The notes: generated by a model from the sequence alone, not told the origin. A stretch of DNA of 28,763 nt from Basidiobolus meristosporus CBS 931.73 (GCA_002104905.1 MCFE01000877.1:1-28763), one strand, 5' to 3'; shown: positions 1-11,763, counted from the first letter of the stretch. Program-made: numbers and translations.

Positions 1-1677
1 TTAAGGAAGGACTACACACTATGTGTGCAAGATTTAAGGTCTTTTGGACAACCTGGAGAAAGGTCATAATCTGGGTACCTTATAGTTTGGAGAAAATAAT
101 CTAATCAAAACCCCACAAGAAATTAGGTCTTGATAGAATATTGATAATAATAGCTATAATGAATGCTAATACTGAAGAATAAGATCTATGTGACTAAGCT
201 AGTATGAACATCTAGGTGTCAGCTTAATAATTGCAACCCCAAATAGATCAGAGTAAATTAGATTCATTTTTTCTTAGTTTCAATTAAACCAGAGTTCTTG
301 TATGCCCACCTGGCTTATTCCCCATATTAGCAGACTATGCAGTGCTCCAAATCAGCTGGAGGATCAAATTGCAATTTGAAAATTGGTTAGTTCCAGATCA
401 TTTGTGCCAATAATCAAAATCAATGTGTCCAAGTTGCCAATGCTGGAGCATCAGTGCTTCTTCATTTAATTTACTTATACTGGCTTTCAGATATGATGGG
501 GTATAAGGTAGCTTGTGTAGAATCTAATCTGTAACAATTAAGGCAACAAAGGTGCCATTTTAATTGGTTATTGTGCATCCAATTTGTCAGAACCAGAACT
601 GTGTTGTTCTGCTGTGACCTTACTCATATATAGAAGGTTCTTGGCTAGAGTGCTTTTTGGTGGTACAAGTAGGGGATGCTCCAGAGTATGTATACCTTGG
701 CTGAGAACACCTGTCTGTTTTTGTGCTGAGTGCAGATCTGAATAGTGAATCATCAACCTACAACAAGCTTCAAACTTGAAATTCATCTAGTTTTCAGCTG
801 GTGTTTTTCCCAGAAACTCTCTTTTGCAACTTTTGACAGAAGTACTGCACAACTGGTTGCCAAACCTGATGAGAATGATACTGGGCCAGTCTCCTGTTGG
901 AGAGCATATCTGCTTGCCTGCCCAACTGTTAGTGTCTGAGACATTGAGAGTTGCTAGTTGTGAGAAATTTGTAGTTCAGCTGGAATTATCACAATGTTGT
1001 GCTAGCCTTTTTTTATGATTTCTGTTTGGGTAGATGGTTGCAGCATATCCATTTTCAGAATTTCTCTGCCATCTTTTGAGTACTGGTCCAATGTGTATGC
1101 TTGGCTTTTGCAGTAGCAGCAAGTGACATTGCTGATGCCTTTAGAGGGTATTGAGTGCCCCCTTTGATGGTGATCATTGCTTATTAATGAATACTTCTCT
1201 TTCTCCTTATTAGCACTTTGTTATCTGGATCCTTCATCTGGAAGCCCTCCAAGTACCTAATTTTAAGCCAGATATTGAGTTCTAGACTCCAGGTTGGATA
1301 AATGACCTGAAAGCTTACTATCAGGCTATTCTGGAGGGTAACCATCATATCTGTATCTGTAGTTTGAATGCCCTCTGGTGCCATCTTGTTATTTAGCAGA
1401 GTAAGTCAGCTAATTGGATTTTTCATTTGTACTCCAGGAAGCCTCTTTTTAGTAAAGAATTTTTGTCCAAAATACATTTTCTTAGCAGCTAAAAATGACT
1501 GGTTGGTGTCTTCTAATGTCTTCAAGGTATTCTTTGCCATTTTTTCTCTTGAGCTTTGAATTAGCAGCTTGCCTCTTTCCTGTAGCAGCACCATTGCCTT
1601 CACCTTCCAGACTTGGTACTTAGGTCCTTCCAACTTTTCAGCAGAGGGAAAATTCCCATGATTGCAACAGTAGACAT
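1..1677 (-). mobile_element. Decayed Ty1/copia-type retrotransposon, gag to integrase
   Basis: Minus-strand reading from about 1677 gives a copia-type Gag (UBN2-like). It has a GPKYQVWKVKAM segment near its start, then TLEDTNQSFLAAKKMY and, after one in-frame stop near 1403, LTLLNNKMAPEGIQ and TDTDMMVTLQNSL. A degenerate zinc knuckle (CCYCKS) follows near 1115. Further on, around 445, a GAG-pre-integrase motif QHWQLGHIDFDYW is readable, and near 260 the integrase start LIYSDLFG. The order gag, knuckle, pre-integrase, integrase is the Ty1/copia order. Stops and frameshifts break every part, so the element is dead. The reverse transcriptase would lie beyond the left edge. Recognition of gag and the pre-integrase motif is firm; the protease between them is not recognisable. 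Confidence 0.72.
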
Positions 1678-1699
1678 TGCATAGAGTGACAGCTTAGGG

Positions 1700-2550
1700 C
1701 TCATAACCTGTTGTAAGTGTTTAGGTGATATTGGAAGTGAATGGGAAAGTAAATAATTCATGCAGTTTCACTTAATGATTTATTGAATGTAAAGGTAGCA
1801 TTTGTACTTTGCAGGGTTTTTGCTAAATACTTGTAAAATATGCTCAGGATGATCTCAAGAACATGTGTGCAAAGTATGGGGCTGTTTGTACAGATTTGAG
1901 GTTTCTAATAATCTGGGTACCTGATGTTGTGGTGAAAATATTCAAAGTAAATGCCAACCAGGAGTTTGAGCATTATCATCACATCAATACCATTTTTTAC
2001 ATCAGCATGCTTATTGCAGTCTCACTGATTTGGCTGCACATTGGTCCACACATTGCTATGCTTGTTCTAAGCTTTGCAACACCAATATCTTGCAAAGTGG
2101 TAGATACACAATATTCATTTTGTTGGAATGCTTACATCATGTGGAAGTTTGGTAAATGTAATGATCAAGATTTTTTTGGAATGATGACAAAAAGCAACAT
2201 AGAAAATGCCACACTGTTTGGGCTAGTTCTACCTCCAGAACTTCTCCAACTTCACCATATTTAGGTATATTTTGGCTTGCAAGATATTAACTACTATCTA
2301 GCAATTTGACCAAGTAGTGATTAACAAAATATGAACCTTCTTCAAGTATAAAGCTAGAGAATTGCAACAACTTCAACAATCTCTTGGCAATGAAAGCATG
2401 GCACCACTACTGTGTTGGCTGAGCTTTACCAACACTCAGGCAGAATACTACCAGAAACCCCCCCCCCAAGAAATCCAATGTTTACTGTTATGCAGTCATT
2501 CTCTTGCTCACCAGGTATGATAAAGTCTTAATCTGGGTTTCGACAGGAGA
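1700..2550. other. AT-rich tract, probably transposon-derived; no convincing gene
   Basis: An open frame of 133 codons at 1863-2264 (+) gives a hydrophobic unrecognised peptide. The same DNA shares a matching block with the window start: ATGTGTGCAA, 35 bases of weak similarity, then ATAATCTGGGTACCT, seen at about 20-79 and 1864-1923. Since 20-79 lies in the copia relic, this tract is more likely another piece of retroelement than a host gene. A run of ten C residues lies near 2458-2467. Confidence 0.4.
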
Positions 2551-4470
2551 ATCAGTGAGTAGTCAGAGGTGACAAATTATGCATATGGGTGGGGCCACGA
2601 TAAGCAACCTTCTTGCCAGCTTGGAAATTTTACTAGGGACTCGGGTTGTATAGTAGTGCACAAGAAATCAGTCCAAGTCAACGCTGAGAGAACCTGCAAC
2701 ATTCCAAGATTTCTACTACAAGCATCAGCAGACTTCCAAGGTCAGAACAGCTGCCAACACACCGATTTGATTGAAATCGAGTTTGAGGTGCATAGGTTTG
2801 CCACGCCATTTGCTTGACTGAACATCAATTTCCAAGTAATACCCCGATCAATATAATGGCCACCTGTCGCAATATCAAAATTGGGCTGGAGCTTTCGCAC
2901 ATCATCCAGTCCAGAGCCAATCCTTCTTAGGGCTTGACAAATGGACTATGTGGCAAAAAGGACGGGAACGATTTCTCACTCCCCTGATCCTCACGTAACC
3001 CGCGCTTAAGGGAACCTCCGAAAGGCAGCAACACCCAAAGTATTGATGGAGGCGAGTCAAGCTCTGAATAGGGATTGAACTGCCCGTTCTGATTGCCAAT
3101 TTCACCAAGTCCCTGCGGAAACAGATTCGTGGCTACAGTGGTCCGAGTCAACATATGAATCCCTCATCTCCTTTCTGACACCTCTTCGGTAACGCTTCAG
3201 CACTTTCGTAACGATGTTGAAACTCTGGCAGAGGCCTCCGGAGGGAACAAGGTTTGCTCCAAATCCTGTCGTGGCCTAAAGAGAGGGGTGCGTTAGTGAA
3301 GGGTTGCGCCGTAAGCATCGGTACGACGGTTGAGGGGGCACCGCGGCGTCACGCATCAGGAATTGACTCTGCCTTAAGCTGGCCTGAATCTCGGACGCAA
3401 AAGCCACCCACCAGGCACTAGCAAGGGCTGAGGCCAAAAACGATGCGGAAATTCGATTGATTATGGGCATCTCGCTCCACCCGATGATAACATCCATCTC
3501 CGAGCAGGCGACTCTAGTTCATTGGCGGGTGAGAGTTCCACGTGCATCGCAAAGCCTCCCTGCAGTACCACTTCTGCCAACGCTTCCACCACTTATGAAC
3601 CGGAGCAACGATCTCGTAACACCGATGGGGAATGAATTCTAGGTCGCCTAGCCGATCGACTTGGCACGGTGATGGGATCCGTTTTGAGCTGGATGGCGAG
3701 CTTGGCCTCGCTTTGGTACAGAATGCTCTGCAGCAGCACCGCTGGAGATGCGTCCGCTCTAGCAGCCGGTTGTAGGTAGTTTAATTCATTTGAGATAAGG
3801 CTCCGCTATTCGAGTACGACGCATGTGCCACGCTTTGAGAATCGATATTGATTCGTGCAGAATCCTATCCTACCTTGAAGCGATGCATATCACTTGATAG
3901 GGGTCGATGTATTCCGCAGCAGCTCAGCTCAGCTCAGATAGCCAGCACTCACTTGAATCGCCAGACCCATGCTCCACATACCACAAAGCCAACCAGTCAC
4001 ATGCGTACCGCCGCCTCAGGATGGTCCTGGTGAAGACTCGTTGATACACGGTCCCAGCAGGGCCAGAGGTTCGCGATCCATTGTTTGCGATGGATATAGG
4101 AAACCTACGCCACATTCATATTCGCCAACGACATCTTTGAAACCCACTCAGGTACCTTTGGGCCAGACAATGAATCACAGTGCCGCATTCGGTCGTGCCA
4201 TCATCCAAATTACGTTCACCCATGTTCCACTTTCAAATGTGCCCAGCTGAGACGCTCACCCGACTCATGAATCTACCCCATCTGCCGCCACAGGTAGCAC
4301 CGACATGTGTTTGCCACATCGATACATCCCACGACGGAGCGTGGTTCAGGAGGACCACAAACGGGCAAGGCGGATGTCGGTCCACAGGAGTGTTCTGGTC
4401 CTCAAGGACTTTCGGGGAGGGGGGTCAAACAACATGCAAGGCCTGTTCATTCAGGACAGCCCATATGGTG
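2550..4470. other. GC-richer stretch with fragmentary coding-like frames, no assigned gene
   Basis: Base composition rises sharply from about 2550. Short plus-strand frames occur at 2569-2817 and 3387-3642. The latter contains an alanine-rich helix-like piece, ATHQALARAEAK. Another piece near 3190-3243 reads HFRNDVETLAEASGG. None resembles a family I know, and I could not link them with credible splice sites. They may be exons of an unrecognised gene or a decayed one. Open frames at 4180-4821 run antisense over the F-box gene and are probably chance. Confidence 0.25.
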
Positions 4471-4471
4471 A

Positions 4472-4477
4472 TTTATT
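4472..4477 (-). terminator. Polyadenylation signal AATAAA of the F-box gene
   Basis: AATAAA is read on the minus strand (plus-strand TTTATT), about 100 bases downstream of the stop at 4580-4582. Confidence 0.45.
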
Positions 4478-4579
4478 TACAATTATTGATGTCATTTCCA
4501 TTGATACATTTCCGGGAGGCGATGGACCCGAGCGTCGTGGGGCTTGGTCCGAAGAGGCGGTTCCTTCCCCGGGCGGCGG

Positions 4580-6117
4580 CTATTCTGCACACTGAAGAAT
4601 ATAGGCTGGGCTTTCTGGCCGGATTAGGTTCGATGGAGAAACCCTCCACAAGCCTACAGATGTACAGATCAACACATCGCCGGACCTCAGTATGGTTATG
4701 TCATAGTAATCTATGCTCTCTTGATCAGCATCCGATTCCTTGTGCTCGATGGGGACCTTGGAGCGACCTATCATTTTGCACGTATTTACATCGTAAATCT
4801 GGAGCTCCCCCTCCACTGTGATGGTAACCAGCAACGAGTCTCTCCCGCAATAGGCACCAAAGATCCCATGCTCGCTAGGAAGCTCTATCACAGAAATTAG
4901 ATTATTTGACAGATCTATCACCCCGTTGGGAGACTCGTTCACTTCGAGACTCCACAGGATCACCTGGCTTCTATTTAAGTCGTTATCTGCGATGGTCACA
5001 CACCGCACCGAGCGTCTGCTTCTCTCGTTCTCCTTGTTCAATCCGTCGAATATGGACATCGGCTCGGTGCCCCACGGCAAGACCGGATAGTTTTTCAACA
5101 GGGATGTGAATTGGTTTGCGCAGAAGTCCCACACGAGGACCTCATGCTGCCCTGTGGTTAAATAAAGCAGATCCGGCGTGTCCAGACAGTGATAATTGAC
5201 GACGCAGATGTCTTTACCGAAGGTCTGTGTACTTTGCACCTTCCCGTCCAAGTAATTGTATTTCCCGAGAAAGCAGGGAAACCCCTCCTGGTACATGATC
5301 CCTATCAGCGCCAAGTCGGTGTCCTCGGCGCCTGGCAGATCAAAACAGGCATGGAACGATCGCCACACTATTAGCGGTTGGAACTCGGACACCAGTCGTG
5401 GGACCCCAGTATCGTCAGTGTAACAGTATACCTGGATCGTGTGCCAGAAGTTGCGGGCGATATCCGTACAGAGAGCCACCGCAAACAACCCTCGCTTAGC
5501 GCTTACGGCTATGAGCTCCATCTGACACCGATCCGGATTCTCGATGGTGAATTTCATGGGGGTTTGCAGCAGTTGTGCATCGGACTCCCAGAGTATCACT
5601 TCATACGAATCCTCAAGTATGCATACACCGTACCCGGTGACTAGGTGATCATGATCAAAGACAAGTCGCCGTGTTGCATGAGAGAAGGGCTGACTGCCGT
5701 GGCCGATGATCAACTGCCATAAGGTTTGGTTCGACTCCTCGGGGCCTACTCGAGTGAAGTAGCTCTGCCACTCTTGATGTAAACGCCAGTTGCTGAGAAA
5801 CTTGTCGCGCCAGGTTTGGGAGCCGCCATTAGCATCTTCCCGATACTTCAAGGAGTGGGTGAGTAGCGGAAATTGGTATTGGTATACATCATACCACAGC
5901 CGGTCTTGAATAAATAGACTAGAGAAGAGAATAGTTAGCATTCGGTGACTGTCGTCGGGAGGAAGGGGAACAGAGGAGACGAACAAAACGAACGGACGTA
6001 CTTGTGCAAATGTTTACAGGTGCTGCCCAGGGCGTACACACTTGGAATGTGGGCCTTGACATAGTAGAATATTAGGGACCATATCTCCTCAGGGAAAATG
6101 GGTGCTGCGCAAATCAT
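4580..6117 (-). CDS. F-box protein with WD/beta-propeller-like body, two exons
   Basis: Exon 1 is 6002-6117 and exon 2 is 4580-5918. The 83-base intron (5919-6001) begins GTACGT, has a GCTAAC branch-like site and ends CTCTAG. The spliced protein is about 484 residues. Residues 5-45 look like an F-box: PIFPEEIWSLIFYYV, then LGSTCKHLH, joined across the intron to the DRLWYDVY tail typical of F-box proteins. The remainder holds repeated strands ending in W-acidic motifs (EVILWESD, EVLVWDF, QVILWSLEV, ELQIYDVNT), as in WD-like propellers. Known F-box proteins bind Skp1 in SCF ubiquitin ligases and present substrates; the substrate here is unknown. I chose the Met just before the F-box. The frame stays open to another Met at 6339, so a longer N-terminus is possible. 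Confidence 0.78.
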
Positions 6118-6339
6118 GAAGGTAGTGTCTCTATCGGGGAAAGAGAGGTTTGGGTGGAAAGGCTCTAAATTGAGATGATTGCGTTCTCCTTGTTGCGGCG
6201 AAAAAGAATTCTTACAAATGAACCGAGACGGTTTTGTGACCTCACCATCCGGCCTACTTAAATAATTCTCTGAGGGCCAAGCAAAAAAAGGGCAGTCCGA
6301 GATTGATAAGATGTGTTCATTCATCAGGGCCACGACCAC

Positions 6340-8480
6340 TCATCCTGTAAGAAATTTGTGGCTCAGGTCTTAGGTCCAAGTATCTCGGAGCTGAAACCAA
6401 ATCGCAACCTCGGAGTACGAGCTCTGCCCTCTTCCCTGCACATGTAGTGGGAATCCCATCGCGCTAGCTCGACAACACGAAACAGCAGTCCACGAAATCA
6501 GAGCCAGCGTCCTGCCACTGGGGAGATGCAAGGCTGCCTCCCTCAAGGGCTAACGGGCACGACTCCGTTCAATGGCAACTGGGATTCTACAGGCCGGGTG
6601 CCGGATCAAGACTCAATCAACGCAATAACTATGGATGGTGCGCAATCATTTGACCATCCATAGCCATCATCACAAACACCACCGATAACATCAAGTGATC
6701 GCTAATTGATTGAGTGGGTGAATCATCTGACTTGATGTCGCGTGTATGAGGTTATCGGCAATTAGTGAGCAATTAGCGAGCCGCAAAGGCTGAGTCTCAA
6801 ACCAGATGCCCATTCATTTCTGATCAAACCGCATATCCAATGACATGATTGAAACCCCCCAATAAAGGGGCGGTCGGTACAATGAATCTCTGAGTATATG
6901 ATCATCACTGAGGTAAGATGGAGTAGGGTTGCCTGATACAGCCCTTGAATATAGGCTTCAAAGATCTCTGGGCTCGATGTTCTACATGGGCGTGGCATGC
7001 AGCAGCTGTTATGCACTCAAGCTCAGCTTGACAGATTGTCGCACACGCTGAGCAACTGTCCCAGCCGGACGACACAGTCTAGGTAATAGCCTGTGAAGAT
7101 ATGCCCTCGCCCTCGCCAAAGACAATTCGGCTGAAACAGGGGAGCTGCTTAGCTAATGCTATCAAACTTTCCGTATTACTACAATAGCATGTTTGTATCA
7201 TTCTACATTGTCTAACTGACCAAGAGGAGGATCCATGACGCGATGGTGTTACACATCGCCGGACCCATCCAAGCTCGCTGGCTTGGGCTGGAATCGCTAA
7301 ACATCCATCGATCATGAGACAAATTCCGTCCGATGTCCAGTACACAGTACGATGTGTGCTGAAGGGCTAGACCAACGTGCCTGCCTTCTCTGCCATAATG
7401 GGTCAATCACGATGATTCCCACATTCATGCTGATTTAAATATCGGATTTCGCTAGAGCTGTGGAAGGCTGGGGTTTACATGGACCCATCTTTGGATATAA
7501 TGAGCCACCCACATTGACAGCCTGCTGAAAATACCGATCATCGGCTGCAATCCCACCCACCCTCGTAGGGCTAGCTATGTTTGAAGCGAAACTGCCTCCT
7601 CTTTAAGTTGCGTCTAGTGTCACAAGGCAGTTTTGTGCATCCCCTGCTCTCAACATAACTTGACTGGTGGCAACCGATGTTTTAGGCCAAGTTGGTTTGA
7701 CGGATCCTATTGTCCAGAGCCTTACACAAAATATGTGGGACTTGTAGAAGGCTTTGATGCATGGAACCTGAGTTCTTGGATCGGAATTAAGATGCAAGTA
7801 ACCCGATTGCCTACGCATGGTTTTGAAAGCTATTCAAGCGGTATCAGTCGGCCTATTGCACTTGCCACTGCATACCATTGTCCAAGACTAGAGGTATGGG
7901 CGGGCATCATCCACCTGTACGTCATGACTATCCGGTTAACGAGCTAGCTTGTCAGCCATCTTCGTGAAAGGGAGGAGCCGTAGCTCTGTCTGATTTCTCC
8001 TTAACACAAGAGTGCTCACTGTGAGCCCAGTACTGCAATCCGCACAGGAGATAAGTGCCACTTGCGAGAAACATGTTCGGGTTGACGCGCTGCTTTCAGG
8101 AAATTTTACCACGTTCAAGGCATATTAATTTGCTGGTCGAAGTCTCACTTGGGTTTCTATTGGCGCATTTAATCAATGTTCTAATTTAGTCAGGCCAATT
8201 ATCCGATTTCTGGCCAATGGGAATTAGAGAAACTAAGGGGTACATCCAGCATGACAATGAAAAAAACACTCATGTAAGTTAGATTGCGGTAGTATTTTTA
8301 CACGAATTGCCTGTAGATGATCTGTTCGTGCAACCCGAGATTCCTTTTTTGGACTAATGGGAAATTTGACCTCAGTGAAATTCAAATTCCCTAATGTCGA
8401 TATTTTATTAATGTTGTCTCTACTCCAGTGACCCTATTGGTTTCTATTTTAATTGTTGCCTGTTAATGAACTCCCTGGGT
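6340..8480. other. Intergenic, no recognisable gene
   Basis: Several short open frames exist (for example 7079-7345 and 7212-7406 on minus, 7633-7947 on plus). They overlap each other in conflicting frames and match nothing I recognise. The only structured feature is the inverted-repeat cluster at 6611-6758. The last few hundred bases are AT-rich upstream DNA of the SH3 gene and contain a CCAAT motif near 8194. Confidence 0.4.
6611..6758. repeat. Cluster of four interleaved inverted repeats
   Basis: Perfect arms are: ACTCAATCAA 6611-6620 with 6706-6715 (10 bp); CTATGGATGGT 6629-6639 with 6653-6663 (11 bp, 13-base loop); CCGATAAC 6682-6689 with 6751-6758 (8 bp); and ACATCAAGT 6688-6696 with 6730-6738 (9 bp). 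Together they could form cruciform or MITE-like structure. No coding frame crosses them sensibly. Function is unknown. Confidence 0.6.
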
Positions 8481-8482
8481 TT

Positions 8483-8489
8483 ATATAAG
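8483..8489 (+). promoter_or_regulatory. TATA box of the SH3 adaptor gene
   Basis: TATATAAGG lies about 140 bases upstream of the ATG at 8626. It is followed by a pyrimidine-rich leader (CTTTCACCTTCACTTTTAA and similar), a common fungal promoter layout. Confidence 0.5.
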
Positions 8490-8625
8490 GAGCGAGAGTC
8501 GCTTTCACCTTCACTTTTAATTTCCTCTGTGGCTGTGCCTTCTGTTCTTTGATAACTGTTTTCCCTGCAACTTCTAATTCTAATATACCTACCACATAGT
8601 TGAATCTCCAATTTAACAATTAACA

Positions 8626-9318
8626 ATGCTTACATACTTGGCCAACACTGAGTGCACTCTTGCTAACCCCTCCTCACTTGACCAGAGTTATGAATATAAA
8701 AATGGTAAGGAGCACCTTGACGCGTCTGGTCTATAGTCCAAGTCCTGACCTCGCCTTATTCTAGACGAATACTTAAATAATCGTTACGAAGGGATTGAAG
8801 AGACAAAATTTATCTTGCACAAGGAAAACATTGGCTATCTTGGATATGATTCGGCTACTGCCGCAGAATCAACCGAGTTTGAACAGGAGACTGAGACAGA
8901 GGAGGTAAGGTTATTCATTTGGCTCTCATAAATAAGCTCGCCGCTCACAATATCCCCATGTCAGGCTTCTTCCCAAACCAGCGACGAGCCAGGTAAGATT
9001 GACCCGAAGAACTATACACACGGAAAATACGCTTACAACCTATCTATAGAGCTTAAAATCCGCGATTTCGCATATCCGCCAAGTGACCCTCGCCATTGGG
9101 GCGAATATGTAGAGGAAGAAGAGGAGGAGGACGATGTGGAATCGGTGCAAGTTCGTGCACTCTATGACTTTACTGCCGAAAGCCCCGACGAGCTCAGCTT
9201 TAGCGAAGGGGATATCCTTAACATCCAATACAAGGAGTGCGAAGGATGGCTGGTTGGCTATCTGGAAGATCAAGTAGGATTGATACCCGAAAACTACGTT
9301 GAATTCATTGACTATTAA
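8626..9318 (+). CDS. SH3-domain adaptor, Nbp2/Skb5-like, four exons
   Basis: Exons are 8626-8704, 8765-8904, 8965-8992 and 9050-9318. All three introns (60, 60 and 57 bases) begin GTAAG and end in AG (TAG, CAG, TAG), and all phases fit, giving 171 residues. A variable acidic N-terminal half leads to the conserved run DPRHWGEY (95-102), an E/D stretch (104-111) and an SH3 domain at 118-171. The SH3 has ALYDF (119-123), an acidic RT loop, GDI, the GWLVG tryptophan and a final PENYVEFI. HWGE plus acidic linker plus one C-terminal SH3 matches the Nbp2 (budding yeast) and Skb5 (fission yeast) family. Those proteins are scaffolds that link phosphatases or kinases in stress and polarity signalling. 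Family membership is inferred by eye; the SH3 domain itself is certain. Confidence 0.88.
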
Positions 9319-10600
9319 GTCGGCGTGGAAGTAATCTTGCCTGGTTTGCAGGATTTAGTATAGCTTAGTTTATTTGAATGATCTGTTGTAATTAGAGCCC
9401 CGATCATTCTATGAAGGTGTGATGGTTTATGCTCACATGTTTTGACTTGGTTCATTATCACCCCCATTTCTTTACCCATTCTACGTTCGAATTTATCGCA
9501 CTTTCTGAATCTTGTTCACATTGAATGTAAGTTACTGCCTGTATTTTTAGTTTACCATATCGAAGAATGAAGTAAAGAGGTTCGGTGATATCACCAATAA
9601 CCTTCGATAGATCGTGGCAAATCGGTCCAGAATTCCGAATATTCCGGGACTCTGAAAAGATTCCCCATTTTTACTCCATCTGTCCGACTTCGTAGGTGGC
9701 AAAAAAGCACAGGCTCCCTAATCGGTCCAACTGTATTGAGCCAATGGCTTGTGATAGGAGCTCTTGGGCACACGAAAAAAAGCAAATCCAAGATAATTTT
9801 ACTTGTACATTCTGCAGTAAAGTTGCATCGAACAGGTGTACAAATTCTCCTACACAGCGCTACAATACAAGCAGTTTGAATTCCCTTGGACCTGTTCCAA
9901 AAACAGCCATGGTATCATCCACGGAAGCGCCTTTGCAACCCTCAAAGCTCGCTTCTCCGAGCCTCGAAACAACATCAAGTGTGTAATGGTGGTGATTACC
10001 ACCTGCCAAGCATTTGATTTCCTTGTTGGGCTCGGCTATTCAATTGAGCTTGTATTTCGTCAAGTTAGTATTGGATCTATAGAATCTACCCAATTGTTGT
10101 ATATGCAAGTGTCTTTAATACACAATGTGATTTCTCGTGGGTTGTGCCACCCAAGAGACCCTAGACAATTCCCCATGATAAACAGGAGAATACCTGGACA
10201 TGGCCTAGAATAATGGGTGTTTATGCTAAGATACTCCTGGTCGAAACTCCTTTGGTGGGTGCGTCGGTCTGATATTGGCTACTAGTATTACTATTTTAAG
10301 TGTGGATCGTACATTGTGTTCAGTCCATACGAATGGTGAGGGGCTATGTGAGCGTATGACATGCATGACAATCCTTTTGAGCCAAGATGCACAGTGCCGG
10401 TTAAAGTTGTCTGACTACTTTGAGACGCAAAATACAACGTGTATGCGGTATTCACATTGTTGATTCCTGACTAGAGGCTTATGTTTGTTCATTTGTTGGT
10501 ATGCATCGGTCCGCTTGACAATTGAAAGCTCTTGATGGGCAGCGTGCACAGGAAACCTGGTGCTTGATAACGTGTTCAACCAAACTTCAACTTGTGAATC
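9319..10600. other. Intergenic between the SH3 and lectin genes
   Basis: The genes converge here, the SH3 gene on plus and the lectin on minus. Open frames at 9696-9986 and 9836-10213 overlap in different frames and show no known motif. I see no RNA gene. Confidence 0.4.
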
Positions 10601-10607
10601 CGTGATT

Positions 10608-10613
10608 TTTATT
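10608..10613 (-). terminator. Polyadenylation signal AATAAA of the lectin gene
   Basis: Minus-strand AATAAA (plus TTTATT) lies about 45 bases beyond the lectin stop codon at 10657-10659. Confidence 0.45.
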
Positions 10614-10656
10614 TACGACTAGCGAACCCAAATAAAAATAATTATGTGTGGGCGTA

Positions 10657-11763
10657 TCAAGCCTTACGGTTTCTGTTGTAGTTATACCATTCTTGCCTTG
10701 TTCCTGCAGAGCAAGGGGCGGCAACGATCAGTATTCTACCTGTAGTGTGGCTAGGCCTGACATCTAGACATTTGCTACCATCGGTCCCTACCCCATAGAC
10801 GCTTCTTTCTTTCCCCCCGTAAAAGCCTTTGCTATTTCGCTTGAACAGCTGATTCTTGTTTCCGTTACAAGGCTTCTGATGCATGAATCCTTTACGTCCA
10901 TGTTCCAAACATAAGCCGTCCACCGTCCTGAAGACACCCAGGCGGGGTGAGCTGGTGTGGGTGATGAAAGTGAGAAGTTGGTTGTCGGCGGAGTTTCTTT
11001 GCTTACAAGGCTTCAGCACTACTTTGGATCTTTTGGCTGTCTTCTCGATATCCAGACACATTGATCTGGACCCTTTGAGTACATTCAAACCGTTCTCCAG
11101 CTGGACGGGCGTTTTCAGAATCGACTTGGGCTCCTCGGTCATACTGTGGTTCAGCCAGACCTGGGATGGGGCCTTCGAGCATTCATAGAGGGAAACTGTG
11201 GCCCCAGATGAAGTAGGATCACCACGGACAGTAAGGCATTGGTCGACGTCGTAATTCCGCAGAATGTATTTCGACTTCTGCTTGTTTAAAAAGATCGTTT
11301 CCCAGACCTGGCTTGGATCGTTTGGCTGACAATAGGCCTGGACCAGGTTCCCGTTATCGTCGCTCTGTACGCAATATCCCTTGTGGGCAATGATGTTCAC
11401 GAACTCTCCAGTGCCCTTGATGGGTCTAAGCTGGAAAGCTTGCTTCACATTCGAGGCACCCGTACACTTGCGAATCCCAATACTGCTCTGGTCAGAGTCC
11501 TTGTCCTGCTCCAAGCACAGGTGCTTCTGGTCAGATTCAATCTGGATGCTCGATTTGCTGGGTTTTTCTTGCTCCGGTAGATGAACTTTTCTTGCTTTGG
11601 ATGGCGCACGAGGTGGGTTGGTACACTTCGTGTACGTAAAGCCATCACCACCTGTCTCGGTTATACATTCATTTGGAGCATAACCTTTCTCAAAGGCCTG
11701 TTGGTCGCTTCCATAGACCATGGCAGAGAGAAGAGTAAGCCAGATGAGAGGATTTGAATGCAT
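10657..11763 (-). CDS. Secreted ricin-B-fold (beta-trefoil) lectin-like protein
   Basis: A single exon of 368 codons from the chosen Met. That Met is followed by HSNPLIWLTLLSAMVYGS, a good signal peptide; the frame opens 17 codons earlier at 11814, but that start would bury the signal. After a short linker come two ricin-B-type trefoils, each with three subdomains. In numbering from 11814 they are about 88-222 and 240-380. Typical repeats are seen: CLEQ...QAF, CVQS...SQVW, CLTV...SQVW, CLDI...NQL, CLEH...NQLF and CLDV...RQEW. Such domains bind galactose- or GalNAc-type sugars. No enzymatic partner domain is present, so this is a lectin alone. Three of the six QxW motifs are altered, so not every site need bind sugar. 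The exported protein may act on the cell surface or on other organisms (inference). Confidence 0.85.
   Translation of the reverse strand: MHSNPLIWLTLLSAMVYGSDQQAFEKGYAPNECITETGGDGFTYTKCTNPPRAPSKARKVHLPEQEKPSKSSIQIESDQKHLCLEQDKDSDQSSIGIRKCTGASNVKQAFQLRPIKGTGEFVNIIAHKGYCVQSDDNGNLVQAYCQPNDPSQVWETIFLNKQKSKYILRNYDVDQCLTVRGDPTSSGATVSLYECSKAPSQVWLNHSMTEEPKSILKTPVQLENGLNVLKGSRSMCLDIEKTAKRSKVVLKPCKQRNSADNQLLTFITHTSSPRLGVFRTVDGLCLEHGRKGFMHQKPCNGNKNQLFKRNSKGFYGGKERSVYGVGTDGSKCLDVRPSHTTGRILIVAAPCSAGTRQEWYNYNRNRKA

Noticed and set aside
1863..2264. 133-codon hydrophobic plus frame as a membrane protein gene
   Set aside because: It lies in retroelement-derived AT-rich DNA and shares a block with the copia relic; no start context or homologue supports it.
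3900..3960. AGCTC repeats near 3922
   Set aside because: Only three units, too short to be informative.
4180..4821. 213-codon plus-strand open frame
   Set aside because: It overlaps the F-box gene's 3' end antisense, has no motif and has skewed composition typical of a chance reverse frame.
9836..10213. 125-codon plus-strand frame
   Set aside because: It overlaps another equally open frame (9696-9986), and neither shows known motifs or plausible splicing.
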